64,000 bases of DNA from Streptomyces lichenis (GTDB lineage: Bacteria; Actinomycetota; Actinomycetes; Streptomycetales; Streptomycetaceae): positions 62,001-126,000 of the forward strand of contig NZ_JALPTH010000022.1 of NCBI RefSeq assembly GCF_023218175.1, written 5' to 3'. The position numbers were made by a program, and so were the translations under genes. The notes beneath the pieces are model-generated. The model saw only the letters and a program-made list of their open reading frames with translations, was not told the origin of the DNA and did no database searches. Shown in pieces: positions 25,801 to 33,300 of this stretch; position 1 is the stretch's first letter, and every line of letters starts with the position of its first letter.

Positions 25801-26524
25801 AGCGCTCGGAGCTGAGGAAGAGCACGACCTCCGCCAGGTCCTCCGGGCGGCCGAGCCGGGCGAGCGGGGTGGCCGCGACGGTGTTGGCGCGGACGTCCTC
25901 GAACGACGGGAAGAGCTGGCCCACCGGGTTGTCGATCAGCCCGCAGGAGGCCGCGTTGACCCGGATGCGGTCCCCGGCCAGTTCCGCCGCCAGATAGCGG
26001 GTCAGCGCCTCCAGGGCCGCCTTGGAGACGCCGACCGGCAGGTAGTTGGCGGGGGCCGTGGCGGCGCCGAGGGAGGAGACGTTGACGATCGCGGCACCGG
26101 TCCCGCCGGCCGCCGCGAGCAGCGGCCGGGCGTGGCGGGCGCACCACAGCGGGCCCTTGACGTTGGTGGCGTAGGTGCGGTCCAGCAGCTCCTCGGTGAT
26201 CTCGTCGAAGGGGACGAACGACCCGGCGGCCGCGTTGTTCACCAGGATGTCGAGCCGCCCGTGCTCCTCGCCGATCTCCCCGAACATCCGCTCGACCTGC
26301 TCGGGCCGGGCCACCGAGGCGCGGATCAGCCGGACGTCCAGCCCCCGGCCGGTGAGCGCGCGGACCTGCTCCTTGGCGGCGCCGTAGGAGTGGAAGCAGT
26401 TCAGCAGCACGGTCGCGCCGCGTTCCGCGAGCCGTTCGACCACGACCCGGCCGACGCTGCCCGCGCCGCCGGTGACCAGCGCGATGCGTCCGGCGAACTC
26501 CGCGCCGGGGCTCGGACCCGTCAT
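22808..26524 (-). CDS. FabL-type enoyl reductase fused to ketosynthase and half chain-length-factor
   Basis: 1238 aa, ATG at 26524 overlapping the AT-ACP stop. Residues 1-262 are a short-chain dehydrogenase closest in layout to Bacillus FabL enoyl-ACP reductase: TGGAGSVG loop, NYLPVGVSKAALEAL with Tyr161-x6-Lys168 (YxxxxxxK rather than YxxxK), and RIRVNAASCGLID. Residues about 262-525 are an Ala/Pro/Glu/His-rich linker containing tandem repeats. Residues about 525-955 are an intact KS: Cys718 in VDTACSSSLY, His in AHATGTP and His in KSLVGHCG. Residues about 975-1238 resemble only the N-terminal half of a second KS with the Cys lost (TVDAGEAS), i.e. a truncated CLF. A fused ER-KS of this kind is unusual. 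The ER assignment is by motif, and a ketoreductase role is the alternative. Confidence 0.78.
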   Translation of the reverse strand: MTGPSPGAEFAGRIALVTGGAGSVGRVVVERLAERGATVLLNCFHSYGAAKEQVRALTGRGLDVRLIRASVARPEQVERMFGEIGEEHGRLDILVNNAAAGSFVPFDEITEELLDRTYATNVKGPLWCARHARPLLAAAGGTGAAIVNVSSLGAATAPANYLPVGVSKAALEALTRYLAAELAGDRIRVNAASCGLIDNPVGQLFPSFEDVRANTVAATPLARLGRPEDLAEVVLFLSSERSGWVTGQTLLADGGLTLLRSAMSPTANEEPAAYAEPAAYEEPTVLAEPAALAQPVAHAEPTVPEAHVDPAALAGRAAPRDTASPREPAPPAPAAVGSPAAHGKPTAHTDSAVLGRAVSREPIAPASAAYAEPVARTEPVVPGAPINPTTHAGTAASEPAAHEKPTTLAGTASPRDPAAPAPVAAGSPAARVERAAPAEPAALAEPGAHGSAAHEPGAHGSAAHEPGAHGSAAHEPGAHGSVAHEPGAHESAALAFPGAHGGPTDPHDPAALAFPAAHGEPTDPHDPVAVVGMGMAVPGASSPEEFWRLLCEGAELFVDAPADRWDIARFHDEDRRAPDKTYQRRSGFITSFRPHDKLRAEGLADAGLDHTALWLRHSLHQALDGVRRADGDRFSFCVGYTPDGSQHLEESYVLGHALDTLAEDGDEAVRGPVGDALRGRFGRGGAPGEARHPHRVGRDAMDGILPGDTRLHMVDTACSSSLYAMDLGVRDLLSGRSDIAVCGGSFALAPSGSILFAKLNGLSAGGAVHALDAGADGALFSDGAGLVVLKRLSRARADGDRVLGLISAIGLSADGRGKAIYAPAPAGQELAVERAFERGGLGPDDIDWIVAHATGTPAGDEAEFTSLARRYAGTRVQQVTSNKSLVGHCGWAAGVVSVIHTLLALRHGTIPAQYRFSRLPDALAGQASGLTVPREPVPWPAEPGRPRRAAVSGFGFGGTNAHVIISEDHRAARTGRPPALPAPLGEDLVLVGWSAHLPGAPAPEEVAAWAAGSRDEEFEPSFGATYPVPPFQELRMPPPTARATDRTQLALVRCMQGLPEPVRELCLSHNRTTGVVVGHTGATRNALLYKSRAYLDEIGRVVADAGDRPGTEKFLRRLEERATGLIAAPTEDSFPGEMPNVIAARLSNYFDLRGLNITVDAGEASLLEAFDVAGSYLDFREIDVALVAGVNGTALPGWNDEPGRRAAEAAFLFALTRRSLAERTGLPVLAVVERSVAA
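25057..25192. repeat. 30-bp tandem repeat array in the ER-KS linker
   Basis: About 4.5 copies of a 30-base unit beginning CATGGGCGCCCGGCTCATGG, with copies starting near 25057, 25087, 25117, 25147 and 25177. It encodes a 10-residue repeat of the form HEPGAHGSAA (residues about 445-490). Just upstream (24948-25055) a 56-base unit is present twice. The unit length is a multiple of three, so copy number can vary without a frameshift. Confidence 0.85.
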
Positions 26525-27876
26525 CGCCCGGCCGCGCTTCCGGCGCCCGCGCCGCCGGTGACCCCGGCGGCCACGAAGTCGACCACCTTGCCGAAGGTGT
26601 CGTAGTCGGCGACCCGCAGTCCGGCGGGCGGCAGGCCCAGCCCGAAGCGGTCCCCCAGCCTGCTGAGCAGCTCGGTCTGCTTGACCGAGTCCACCCCGAG
26701 GTCCGCCTCCAGCTGCACGTCGTCGGTGAACACCTCCTCCGGGTACTCCATCGCCTCCGCGTACAGGGCCCTGACCTGGCCGCTGAGTTCGGCCCGGTCC
26801 GCTGTCCGGGGCGGGGCGGCGACGGGCTCGGGGATCTCAGGGGCCACTGGTACGGCGGCCACGGGGGTCTGGTTGAGCGGAGACCGCAGGGCGCCGGCCG
26901 CCCGGGTGAGGCCGGCCTCCTCGTCCCGGCCGGCCAAGGGGCTGACCACGTGGGCGCCGGGGTGGAGCTGCTCCACCAGGGCGCAGAGCACCCGCCCGGC
27001 CCCGGTCTCCACGAAGACCCGCGCCCCGGCCGCGTACAGCGCCGAGACGGCCGGGCCGAACGCGACCGGGGTGACCAGGTGCAGGGCGAGCAGCCGGGCC
27101 AGGTCGTCGCCGTCGCGGTAGAAGCGGCCCAGGATCGGGGAGTAGACCGGCACCTGGAGGGGGCGGGGGCGGTAGGCGGCGAGGCGCTCGGCCAGGCTGG
27201 TGCGCGCGCCCTCCAGGAGGGGGTGGTGGAAGGGGTGCGGGGAGCGCAGCCGGGTGTGGTTGATGCCGAGCCGGTCGGCGATGTCCGCCGCCGTGGTGAG
27301 CGGTTCGGCCCGGCCGGAGACGACCGTCTGGGGGCCGTTGTCCACGGCGAGTACGAGATCGGGGTCGTCGATCAGCGCGACGATCCGCTCGGCGCGGGCG
27401 CGGTCGCAGCCCAGGGCGAGCATCGCGCCGCCACTGCGGTCCTGCTCGCGCAGCACCGAGATCCGCTCGCAGAGGATCGCCGCCGCGTCCGCCAGGTCCC
27501 AGGCACCCGCGCAGGTCAGGGCCGCGAGTTCGCCGAGCGAGTGGCCGAGGTGGACCGAGGGCACGGCGCCGCGCTCGGCGAGCAGCCGGTGGGCGGCGAC
27601 GGCGGTGGTGAAGACGGCCAGCTGGAGGGTGTCCGGGGCGGACTCCAGCAGCGCGGCGGGGCTGGGCGGCGAGGGCTGGAACACGGTCGCGGACACCTCG
27701 CGCCCGGTCAGCTCCTTGGCGACCGCGTCCACCTCCTCGAAGGTGGCGCGCACCGTGCGGTCGCCGTCCTCCCAGAGGCCCTTCAGCGCCCCGGGGCGGT
27801 AGGCGCCCTGCCCGGGGAAGAGCGCGACGGTCAGGTCGAGTTCGCGGTTCGCTTCACGGTTCGGTTCACGGTTCAT
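26521..27876 (-). CDS. Acyltransferase-ACP didomain protein
   Basis: 451 aa. Residues about 15-330 form a malonyl-CoA:ACP transacylase-like domain with FPGQGAYR, catalytic Ser113 in LGHSLGELAAL, and the His-bearing segment SPHPFHHPLLEG. Residues about 355-440 form an ACP with Ser397 in LEADLGVDSVKQTELL, followed by the hydrophobic VADYDTFGKVVDFV. The first residues are a short Asn-Arg-Glu repeat (MNREPNREANRE) encoded by a 12-base duplication. It is translationally coupled on both sides. It provides the extender loading and carrier functions for the split PKS, since the neighbouring KS and KR-DH proteins have neither. Malonyl specificity is likely but not certain. Confidence 0.87.
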   Translation of the reverse strand: MNREPNREANRELDLTVALFPGQGAYRPGALKGLWEDGDRTVRATFEEVDAVAKELTGREVSATVFQPSPPSPAALLESAPDTLQLAVFTTAVAAHRLLAERGAVPSVHLGHSLGELAALTCAGAWDLADAAAILCERISVLREQDRSGGAMLALGCDRARAERIVALIDDPDLVLAVDNGPQTVVSGRAEPLTTAADIADRLGINHTRLRSPHPFHHPLLEGARTSLAERLAAYRPRPLQVPVYSPILGRFYRDGDDLARLLALHLVTPVAFGPAVSALYAAGARVFVETGAGRVLCALVEQLHPGAHVVSPLAGRDEEAGLTRAAGALRSPLNQTPVAAVPVAPEIPEPVAAPPRTADRAELSGQVRALYAEAMEYPEEVFTDDVQLEADLGVDSVKQTELLSRLGDRFGLGLPPAGLRVADYDTFGKVVDFVAAGVTGGAGAGSAAGR

Positions 27877-28661
27877 GGGGCTTCCCGTCGTCGTGGGGCG
27901 GTCGGCGTGTCGGCGCCGGCCGGCCAGGTCTGGCGCACCTCGGCGGGGTGGTCGCCCTCGACGCTGAGGGCGACCAGGTGCCGGGCACCGGGGTGGAGGA
28001 GGTCGAGGAGGTCGAAGGACCAGGGGCCGGGGCGCAGGGGGTCGCGGACGGTGATCCGCCCCTGGCCGGACGGCCCGCGCGGGGTGAAGGAGAACTCGGC
28101 GAGGCTCCGGTGCAGCCCGGCCCCCTGGGCCTTGAGATAGGCCTCCTTGAGCACCCAGAGCTCACCGGTCCGGGCGGCCCGGGCGGCCGGGTCCAGCGCG
28201 GCGAGTTCCCGGCGCTCGGCGGGGGCGAAGAACCTGGCGAGGTGGTGGGCCGAGTCGGCGGAGAGCCCGTACGACTCCACGTCCACCCCGCAGGCCCGCC
28301 CGGTGGTGACGGCGCAGACCACCAGGCCCCGGGTGGAGGCGAGGCTGAACCGTACGCCGTCCCCGTCTCCGTACCCGTCCGGAGCGGGTTCGGGCCGGCC
28401 GTGCCGGCCGGTGGTGAAGCGCCAGGCGTCCGGCGGGCGGCCGGTGCGGGCGCTGAGCGCCTGGCGGCACAGCAGCCGCCGGGCCAGGAACCGCTGCCGG
28501 GCGGCCGGGCTGAACAGCCGCGCCCGGCGGGCGCGTTCGGCCGGGGTCAGCAGCCGCTCGCCACCGAGCCCGGCGGTGAACGCGGGGATGGCGTGCTCCG
28601 GCAGCAGCCAGAGATCGGCCGTCCCGGTACCGAGGTCGGGCCCGGTGGCGAGGAGGCTCAT
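27873..28661 (-). CDS. Sfp-type 4'-phosphopantetheinyl transferase
   Basis: 262 aa from the ATG at 28661, which overlaps the DAHP synthase stop. The Sfp signature motifs are clear: GVDVESY (metal-binding Asp and Glu) and WVLKEAYLKAQGAGL (WxxKEAxxK). It attaches the phosphopantetheine arm to the serine of carrier proteins. The window has at least eight carrier domains: AT-ACP, the small ACPs at 34778 and 50204, the 6-MSA-type PKS, and four tandem ACPs in the PfaA-like protein. It is the only phosphopantetheinyl transferase I see here, so it probably serves all of them. Confidence 0.93.
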   Translation of the reverse strand: MSLLATGPDLGTGTADLWLLPEHAIPAFTAGLGGERLLTPAERARRARLFSPAARQRFLARRLLCRQALSARTGRPPDAWRFTTGRHGRPEPAPDGYGDGDGVRFSLASTRGLVVCAVTTGRACGVDVESYGLSADSAHHLARFFAPAERRELAALDPAARAARTGELWVLKEAYLKAQGAGLHRSLAEFSFTPRGPSGQGRITVRDPLRPGPWSFDLLDLLHPGARHLVALSVEGDHPAEVRQTWPAGADTPTAPRRREAP

Positions 28662-29914
28662 GGCGCGGTGGGCCGGGCGATGAGCGCGGCGAGCCGGTCG
28701 GCGAGGTGGAGCGACTGCTCCGGGTTGAGGCGGGGGTCGCAGACGGACCGGTAGCCGCCCGGCAGGTCCTCGGGGAGGACGCCCCGGCCGCCGCCGCCCA
28801 CGCACTCGGCCACGTCCTCGCCGGTCAGCTCCAGATGGACGCCGCCGGGGTGCGCGCCCAGCTCCCTGGTCACCTCGAAGAAGCCGGACAGCTCGTCCAG
28901 GATGTCGTCGAAGCGGCGGGTCTTGCGTCCGCAGGGCGCGCCGACGGTGTTGCCGTGCATCGGGTCGGAGACCCAGCCGACGGTCATGCCCTCGGCCCGC
29001 ACCTTGCTGACCAGGTCGGGCAGTACGGAGCGGACCCGGCCGGCGCCCATCCGGGCGATCAGGGTGAGCCGGCCCGGCTCGCGGTCCGGGTCCAGCCGTT
29101 CGACCAGCCGGATCAGTTCGTCGGTGCCGGTGGTCGGCCCGATCTTGACCGCGATCGGGTTGGCGATGGAGGCGAAGTAGGCGAGGTGCGCGCCGTCCAG
29201 CTGCCGGGTGCGCTCGCCGATCCAGAGCAGATGGCCGGAGGCGGCGTACGGCTTGGCAAAGGCCGGGTCGGTACGGGTGAGGGCCCGCTCGTAGTCGAGC
29301 AGCAGCCCCTCGTGGGAGGTGAACAGCTCCTCGGGCAGGTCCTCCCGGGGTTCCTCGCGGGCACTCCCGGCAAGGGCCCGGACCAGGTTGAGGGTGGCGG
29401 CGGAGGCCTGGTAGACGCGGACCAGGCGGTCCGGGTCGGGGGCCCGGTCGGCGGCGGTGAAGGCGTGGCCGTTGACCGCGTCGCCCCGGTAGACGGGCAG
29501 TTCGGTGCCGTCTCGGAGCTCGGTGGGCGAGGAGCGGGGCTTGGCGTACTGCCCGGCCAGCCGTCCGACGGTGACCACCGGCAGCTCCATGGCCCGGCCC
29601 AGTACGCTGCCCAGCCGGCCCAGCAGGGCGACGGTCCGGTGCACCGCGTCCGGGTGCAGCGCGTCCAGGGACTCGGCGCAGTCGCCGCCCTGGACCAGGA
29701 AGGCCTCGCCCCGGGCGACCGCGGCCAGCCGGTGCTTGAGAAGGGCGCATTCGGACGGGAGCACCAGCGGGAGGCTCCGGGCGAGGGTGGCGAGCGCGGC
29801 GGGCAGCGCGGGGGTGTCGGGCCACCGGGGCTGCTGGAGGGCGGGCAGCGGGGGCGGGCCGGGGTCCGCCGGCACGTGCGGAACGGGCGGGACACCGGGC
29901 AGGGTCGCGGTCAC
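28658..29914 (-). CDS. Class II (plant-type) DAHP synthase
   Basis: 418 aa from a GTG at 29914 (GTGA overlap with the ADIC synthase gene). Motifs are QGGDCAES, AGQYAKPRS, SHEGLLLDYE, KIGPTT, ARMGAGRVRSVLP, SDPMHGNT and GGVHLELTGEDVAECVGG. It condenses phosphoenolpyruvate and erythrose 4-phosphate, the first step of the shikimate pathway. It is shorter than primary-metabolism class II enzymes such as that of M. tuberculosis, and the N-terminal region linked to feedback control looks reduced, as in the PhzC enzymes of phenazine clusters. Its place next to ADIC synthase indicates a pathway-dedicated copy that lifts chorismate supply. Confidence 0.92.
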   Translation of the reverse strand: MTATLPGVPPVPHVPADPGPPPLPALQQPRWPDTPALPAALATLARSLPLVLPSECALLKHRLAAVARGEAFLVQGGDCAESLDALHPDAVHRTVALLGRLGSVLGRAMELPVVTVGRLAGQYAKPRSSPTELRDGTELPVYRGDAVNGHAFTAADRAPDPDRLVRVYQASAATLNLVRALAGSAREEPREDLPEELFTSHEGLLLDYERALTRTDPAFAKPYAASGHLLWIGERTRQLDGAHLAYFASIANPIAVKIGPTTGTDELIRLVERLDPDREPGRLTLIARMGAGRVRSVLPDLVSKVRAEGMTVGWVSDPMHGNTVGAPCGRKTRRFDDILDELSGFFEVTRELGAHPGGVHLELTGEDVAECVGGGGRGVLPEDLPGGYRSVCDPRLNPEQSLHLADRLAALIARPTAP

Positions 29915-31794
29915 GCGGTGAGCTCCACTCTCTGCGGGACCGGGGCGAGCGCGCCGGTGACCAGGTCGTCCAGGATGGCCGTACCGTGACGGGTCATCAC
30001 GGACTCGGGGTGGAACTGCACCGAGGCGAAGCCGGGGCCGCGCAGGGCGTGCACCTCGCCGGTGGCCGGGTCGCGGGCGACCTCCACGCCATGGGCGGTC
30101 AGCGGGGAGTGCAGCAGGTCGTCCTCGGCGTGGGCGGCGAAGCTGTTGTAGTAGGCGACCTGCTCGGTGGCGCCGAAGAGGTCGATGGTCCGCCGTACGC
30201 CCTGGTTGGGCCGGTCCAGCGGGCTCAGCGGGAGGCCGAGCAGCCGGCAGAGGATCTGGTGGCTCAGGCAGACCGAGACGAACGGCACCCGCAGGTTGAG
30301 CAGGCTGGCGGTGACCGCCCGCAGATAGGCGATCTTGCGGTGGCCCTCCTCGCGGGGGTCGCCGGGACCGGGGCCGAGGACCACCAGGTCATGGCCGATG
30401 AACTGGTGCGGTTCGTCGAAGCGGCGGACCGCGACCTCGTAGCCCAGCGACCGCAGTTGCTGGGCCCCCATCGCGGTGAAGGTGTCCTCCGCGTCCAGCA
30501 CCAGCAGCCGGCCCCGGCCGGTGCGGCGGGGTGGGGCGGGGGTGGTCCAGAACTCCGACAGCGGGCGGTTGCGCTCCTTCAGCGCGGCCCTGATCTGCGG
30601 GTGCTCGTTGTGGCCGGCCGGGCGGCGGCGCCGGGGCGTGCGGTCCAGCGCGGCGAGCAGCCCGGCCGCCTTGGCCCGGGTCTCGGCGCTCTCGCTCGCC
30701 GGGTCGGAGTCCCGTACCAGCGTGGAGCCGACCGCGATCCGCATCCGGCCCCGGGCGTCCACGTCCGCCGTACGGATCATGATCGCGGAGTCCAGGCGCC
30801 GCCCGCCGAGGGCGTCCCGGCCGATGAGCGCGGCGACACCCGCGTAGTAGCCCCGCCCGTGCGGTTCGAACTTGGCGATCACCCGGCAGGCGCTCTCCAC
30901 CGGGCTGCCGGTGACGGTCGGGGCGAGCAGGGTCTCGTGCAGGATCTCCCGCACATCGCGGCCGCTGCTGCCGACGATGCGGTACTCGGTGTGGGCGAGG
31001 TGGGCCATCTCCTTGAGGCGGGGGCCGACCACCCGGGCGTCGTCGCAGACCCGGCTCATCATCTTCAGTTCCTCGTCGAGGACCATGTAGAGCTCGTCGG
31101 TCTCCTTGCCGTCGGCGAGGAACTCCAGCAGACCGGCGGTGTCCGGGCCTTCGGCGGGGTAGCGGTACGTGCCGCTGATCGGGTTCATCACCGCCGTACC
31201 GCCGTCCAGGCTGACGTGCCGCTCGGGGCTGGCGCCGATGAAGGTCCGCTCCCCGGTGTGCACCAGGAAGGTCCAGTACGCTCCGGGCTCGCCGCGCAGC
31301 AGCCGCCCCCAGAAGGCCAGCGCGGTCCGCGCCGACCAGTGCGGGAGCTCGGTGGTGAAGGTGCGCTTGAGGACGAAGTTGGCGCCCGCGCCGTGGCCGA
31401 TCTCCTCGGCCAGCACCCGCCGGACCAGCTCCCCGTACTCCTCGTCGTCCAGGTCGAAGCCGCCCTCGGCGCCGTCCGGCTCCAGCGGCCAGTCCAGCAC
31501 CTGGGCGAGGGCACCGGCCACCGGCAGCCGGGACTGCTCGCGCACCGTCATCACCAGCAGCGGCTCGCCGTCGTCATGGTGGTCGTAGCCGCGTTCGCCG
31601 ATCACCCGGTACGGCAGCAGGACCAGCGCCTCATGGCGGTCGGGGCCCTCGTCCCGGTCCGGCAGCTCCGCCACCGTCGCCACCTCGGAGAAGTCCCCGA
31701 GCAGCAGGTCCACGGTGTCCGGGTGCCCGCTCTCGGGGCGGTGCAGCAGGGCGAACGGGCGGCCCCCCAGAGCCAGTTCGTCGAGAATGGTCAC
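29911..31794 (-). CDS. phzE: 2-Amino-2-deoxyisochorismate (ADIC) synthase, PhzE-type
   Basis: 627 aa from a GTG at 31794 (GTGA overlap with the isochorismatase gene). The N-terminal chorismate-binding part has GASPERHVSL, NPISGTYRYP, DELYMVLDEELKMMSRVC, SSGRDVREILHETLLAPTVTG and YYAGVAALIG. The C-terminal glutamine amidotransferase has Cys in SVCLSHQILC and His in VQFHPESVMT. The CLSHQ form is the one seen in PhzE. It converts chorismate and glutamine to ADIC without releasing anthranilate. The PhzD-like neighbour supports this over a TrpE-G anthranilate synthase. In a 3-hydroxyanthranilate pathway this is the entry step from chorismate. Confidence 0.9.
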   Translation of the reverse strand: MTILDELALGGRPFALLHRPESGHPDTVDLLLGDFSEVATVAELPDRDEGPDRHEALVLLPYRVIGERGYDHHDDGEPLLVMTVREQSRLPVAGALAQVLDWPLEPDGAEGGFDLDDEEYGELVRRVLAEEIGHGAGANFVLKRTFTTELPHWSARTALAFWGRLLRGEPGAYWTFLVHTGERTFIGASPERHVSLDGGTAVMNPISGTYRYPAEGPDTAGLLEFLADGKETDELYMVLDEELKMMSRVCDDARVVGPRLKEMAHLAHTEYRIVGSSGRDVREILHETLLAPTVTGSPVESACRVIAKFEPHGRGYYAGVAALIGRDALGGRRLDSAIMIRTADVDARGRMRIAVGSTLVRDSDPASESAETRAKAAGLLAALDRTPRRRRPAGHNEHPQIRAALKERNRPLSEFWTTPAPPRRTGRGRLLVLDAEDTFTAMGAQQLRSLGYEVAVRRFDEPHQFIGHDLVVLGPGPGDPREEGHRKIAYLRAVTASLLNLRVPFVSVCLSHQILCRLLGLPLSPLDRPNQGVRRTIDLFGATEQVAYYNSFAAHAEDDLLHSPLTAHGVEVARDPATGEVHALRGPGFASVQFHPESVMTRHGTAILDDLVTGALAPVPQRVELTA

Positions 31795-32459
31795 CGGGCA
31801 CGTCCGGCCGGTACGGCGGGCGCGGCCGCCAGGGCGCCGAGCACGGTGGCGGTGGTGACGGCCATGGCGCACCGGGTCGCCGCGTAGCTCAGCGCCATCC
31901 GGTGGAAGTCGGGGGTGAAGTCGGCCACCGCGTCGGCGACCACGAAGGTCTGGATGCCGTGGGCGAAGGCGTCGCAGGCGGTGAGCAGGATGCCGACATG
32001 GGCGTAGACCCCGCAGACGACCAGCTGGTCGCGGCCCCGCTCGCGCAGGGTGGCCAGCAGCTCGGTGCGGTGGAAGGCGCTGGCCCGCCACTTGGTGAGG
32101 ACGGTGTCGTCCGGGCCGGGCGCGATGGCGTCCGGGATGCCCCGGTCCTCGGGGGCGGCTGACATGCCCGGCCCCCAGAAGTCCTGGAGCAGCCCTCGGT
32201 CCTCGGGGCTCATCCCGCCGGGCTGGGCGGTGTAGACGACGGGCACACCGGCCCGGGCGGCGGCCTCGCGCAGCGCGGTGACGCCGGTGAGCAGCCGGGT
32301 GCGCGGTTCGGCGCCCTCGGCGAAGGGGGCGAGGAAGTAGTGCTGCATGTCGTGCACCAGCAGCACGGCCCGGCGGGGGTCGACGGTCCAGGCGGCGGTG
32401 TTGGCCGGCAGGTCGGCGGCCCGCGGCATGGGATAGGAGTCGATCGGCGCAATGGCCAC
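31791..32459 (-). CDS. phzD: Isochorismatase, PhzD-type (makes dihydro-3-hydroxyanthranilate)
   Basis: 222 aa. Closely PhzD-like: catalytic Asp in LLVHDMQHYF, Lys in TLTKWRASAFHRT, and GVYAHVGILLTACDAF, where PhzD also has Ala-His rather than the nucleophilic Cys of other cysteine hydrolases. C-terminal family text VADAVADFTPDFHRMALSYAA is also matched. It hydrolyses the enol ether of ADIC to give pyruvate and trans-2,3-dihydro-3-hydroxyanthranilate. There is no carrier-protein domain of the EntB kind. The start is preceded by a purine-rich ribosome site and a 28-base gap from the DhbA-like gene. Confidence 0.92.
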   Translation of the reverse strand: MAIAPIDSYPMPRAADLPANTAAWTVDPRRAVLLVHDMQHYFLAPFAEGAEPRTRLLTGVTALREAAARAGVPVVYTAQPGGMSPEDRGLLQDFWGPGMSAAPEDRGIPDAIAPGPDDTVLTKWRASAFHRTELLATLRERGRDQLVVCGVYAHVGILLTACDAFAHGIQTFVVADAVADFTPDFHRMALSYAATRCAMAVTTATVLGALAAAPAVPAGRAR

Positions 32460-32487
32460 GGAACGTTTCCCTCTCTCACGGGTTCGG

Positions 32488-33300
32488 TCAGACGCCGAGC
32501 GTGGCGCCGCCGTCCACGGTCAGGTCGTGCAGGGTGATGTGGGCCGCCCGCTCGGAGAGCAGGAACAGCACGGCGTCGGCGATATGGGCGGGCTCGGCGA
32601 TCCGGCCCAGCGGGATGCCCAGGCGGTAGGCGGCGGGCACCCCGTCCACCGAGGCGCGTTCGGCGGCGTCGCCCTGGAGCGCGGTGAGCATCGGGGTGCG
32701 GGTGGAGCCGGGGGCGACCACGTTGCAGCGGATGCCGTAGGGCGCCAGCTCCAGGCCCAGGCACTTGGTGAACATGGCCGAGGCCGCCTTGGAGGCCGCG
32801 TAGGCGGCCATGGAGCTACGGGGGGTGGAGGCGGCGTTGGAGGCGATGGTGACGATCGCGCCGCGGCGCCGGGGCACCATCCGCGCGGCCACCGCCCGGC
32901 TGGTGTGGAAGACGCCGCCCGCGTTGACCGCGAGGGTGGTCTCCCAGTCCTCGTCGTCCATCTCGATCGCCGGTCCGCTGCGGAGCACCCCGGCGCCGTT
33001 GACCAGGTTCTCGATCGGCCCGAGTTCGGTTTCCACGGTGGCCACCGCCGCGTCCACCTCCTTGGCGGAGGTCACATCGGCGGGGACGGCGAGCACCCGG
33101 GCCCCGGTCGCGGCCAGTTCGCCGGCCAGCTCCCAGAGGGCCGGTGCGTCCCGGTCGAGCAGGGCGACCGGCAGCCCGGCGGTAGCCAGGGCGCGGACCA
33201 CGGCGGCGCCGATGCCGCCCGCGGCCCCGGTCACCAGGGCGGTCCCGGACAGCGGGGCGGCCCCGGACGGGCGGACGGCGGCGGACTGCGGGGCGCTCAT
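32488..33300 (-). CDS. DhbA/EntA-like dehydrogenase (to 3-hydroxyanthranilate)
   Basis: 270 aa from an ATG at 33300, which overlaps the amidohydrolase stop as ATGA; an ATG 9 bases further upstream is the alternative. Classical short-chain dehydrogenase: cofactor motif VTGAAGGIGAA, NGAGV, Ser in TIASNAAST and Tyr-x3-Lys in AAYAASKAA. EntA/DhbA enzymes oxidise 2,3-dihydro-2,3-dihydroxybenzoate. Next to ADIC synthase and PhzD, and with no isochorismate synthase present, the substrate is more likely dihydro-3-hydroxyanthranilate, giving aromatic 3-hydroxyanthranilate, as in benzoxazole-antibiotic pathways. The sequence itself cannot separate the two substrates. Confidence 0.85.
   Translation of the reverse strand: MSAPQSAAVRPSGAAPLSGTALVTGAAGGIGAAVVRALATAGLPVALLDRDAPALWELAGELAATGARVLAVPADVTSAKEVDAAVATVETELGPIENLVNGAGVLRSGPAIEMDDEDWETTLAVNAGGVFHTSRAVAARMVPRRRGAIVTIASNAASTPRSSMAAYAASKAASAMFTKCLGLELAPYGIRCNVVAPGSTRTPMLTALQGDAAERASVDGVPAAYRLGIPLGRIAEPAHIADAVLFLLSERAAHITLHDLTVDGGATLGV

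Noticed and set aside
16268..27876. Enediyne PKS cluster
   Set aside because: KR-DH style is similar, but there is no single KS-AT-ACP-KR-DH-PPT protein, no enediyne thioesterase and none of the conserved companion genes. ADIC synthase alone is not diagnostic.
28658..33300. Phenazine biosynthesis
   Set aside because: PhzC-, PhzD- and PhzE-like genes are present, but PhzF, PhzA/B and PhzG are absent. A DhbA-like dehydrogenase follows instead, diverting to 3-hydroxyanthranilate.
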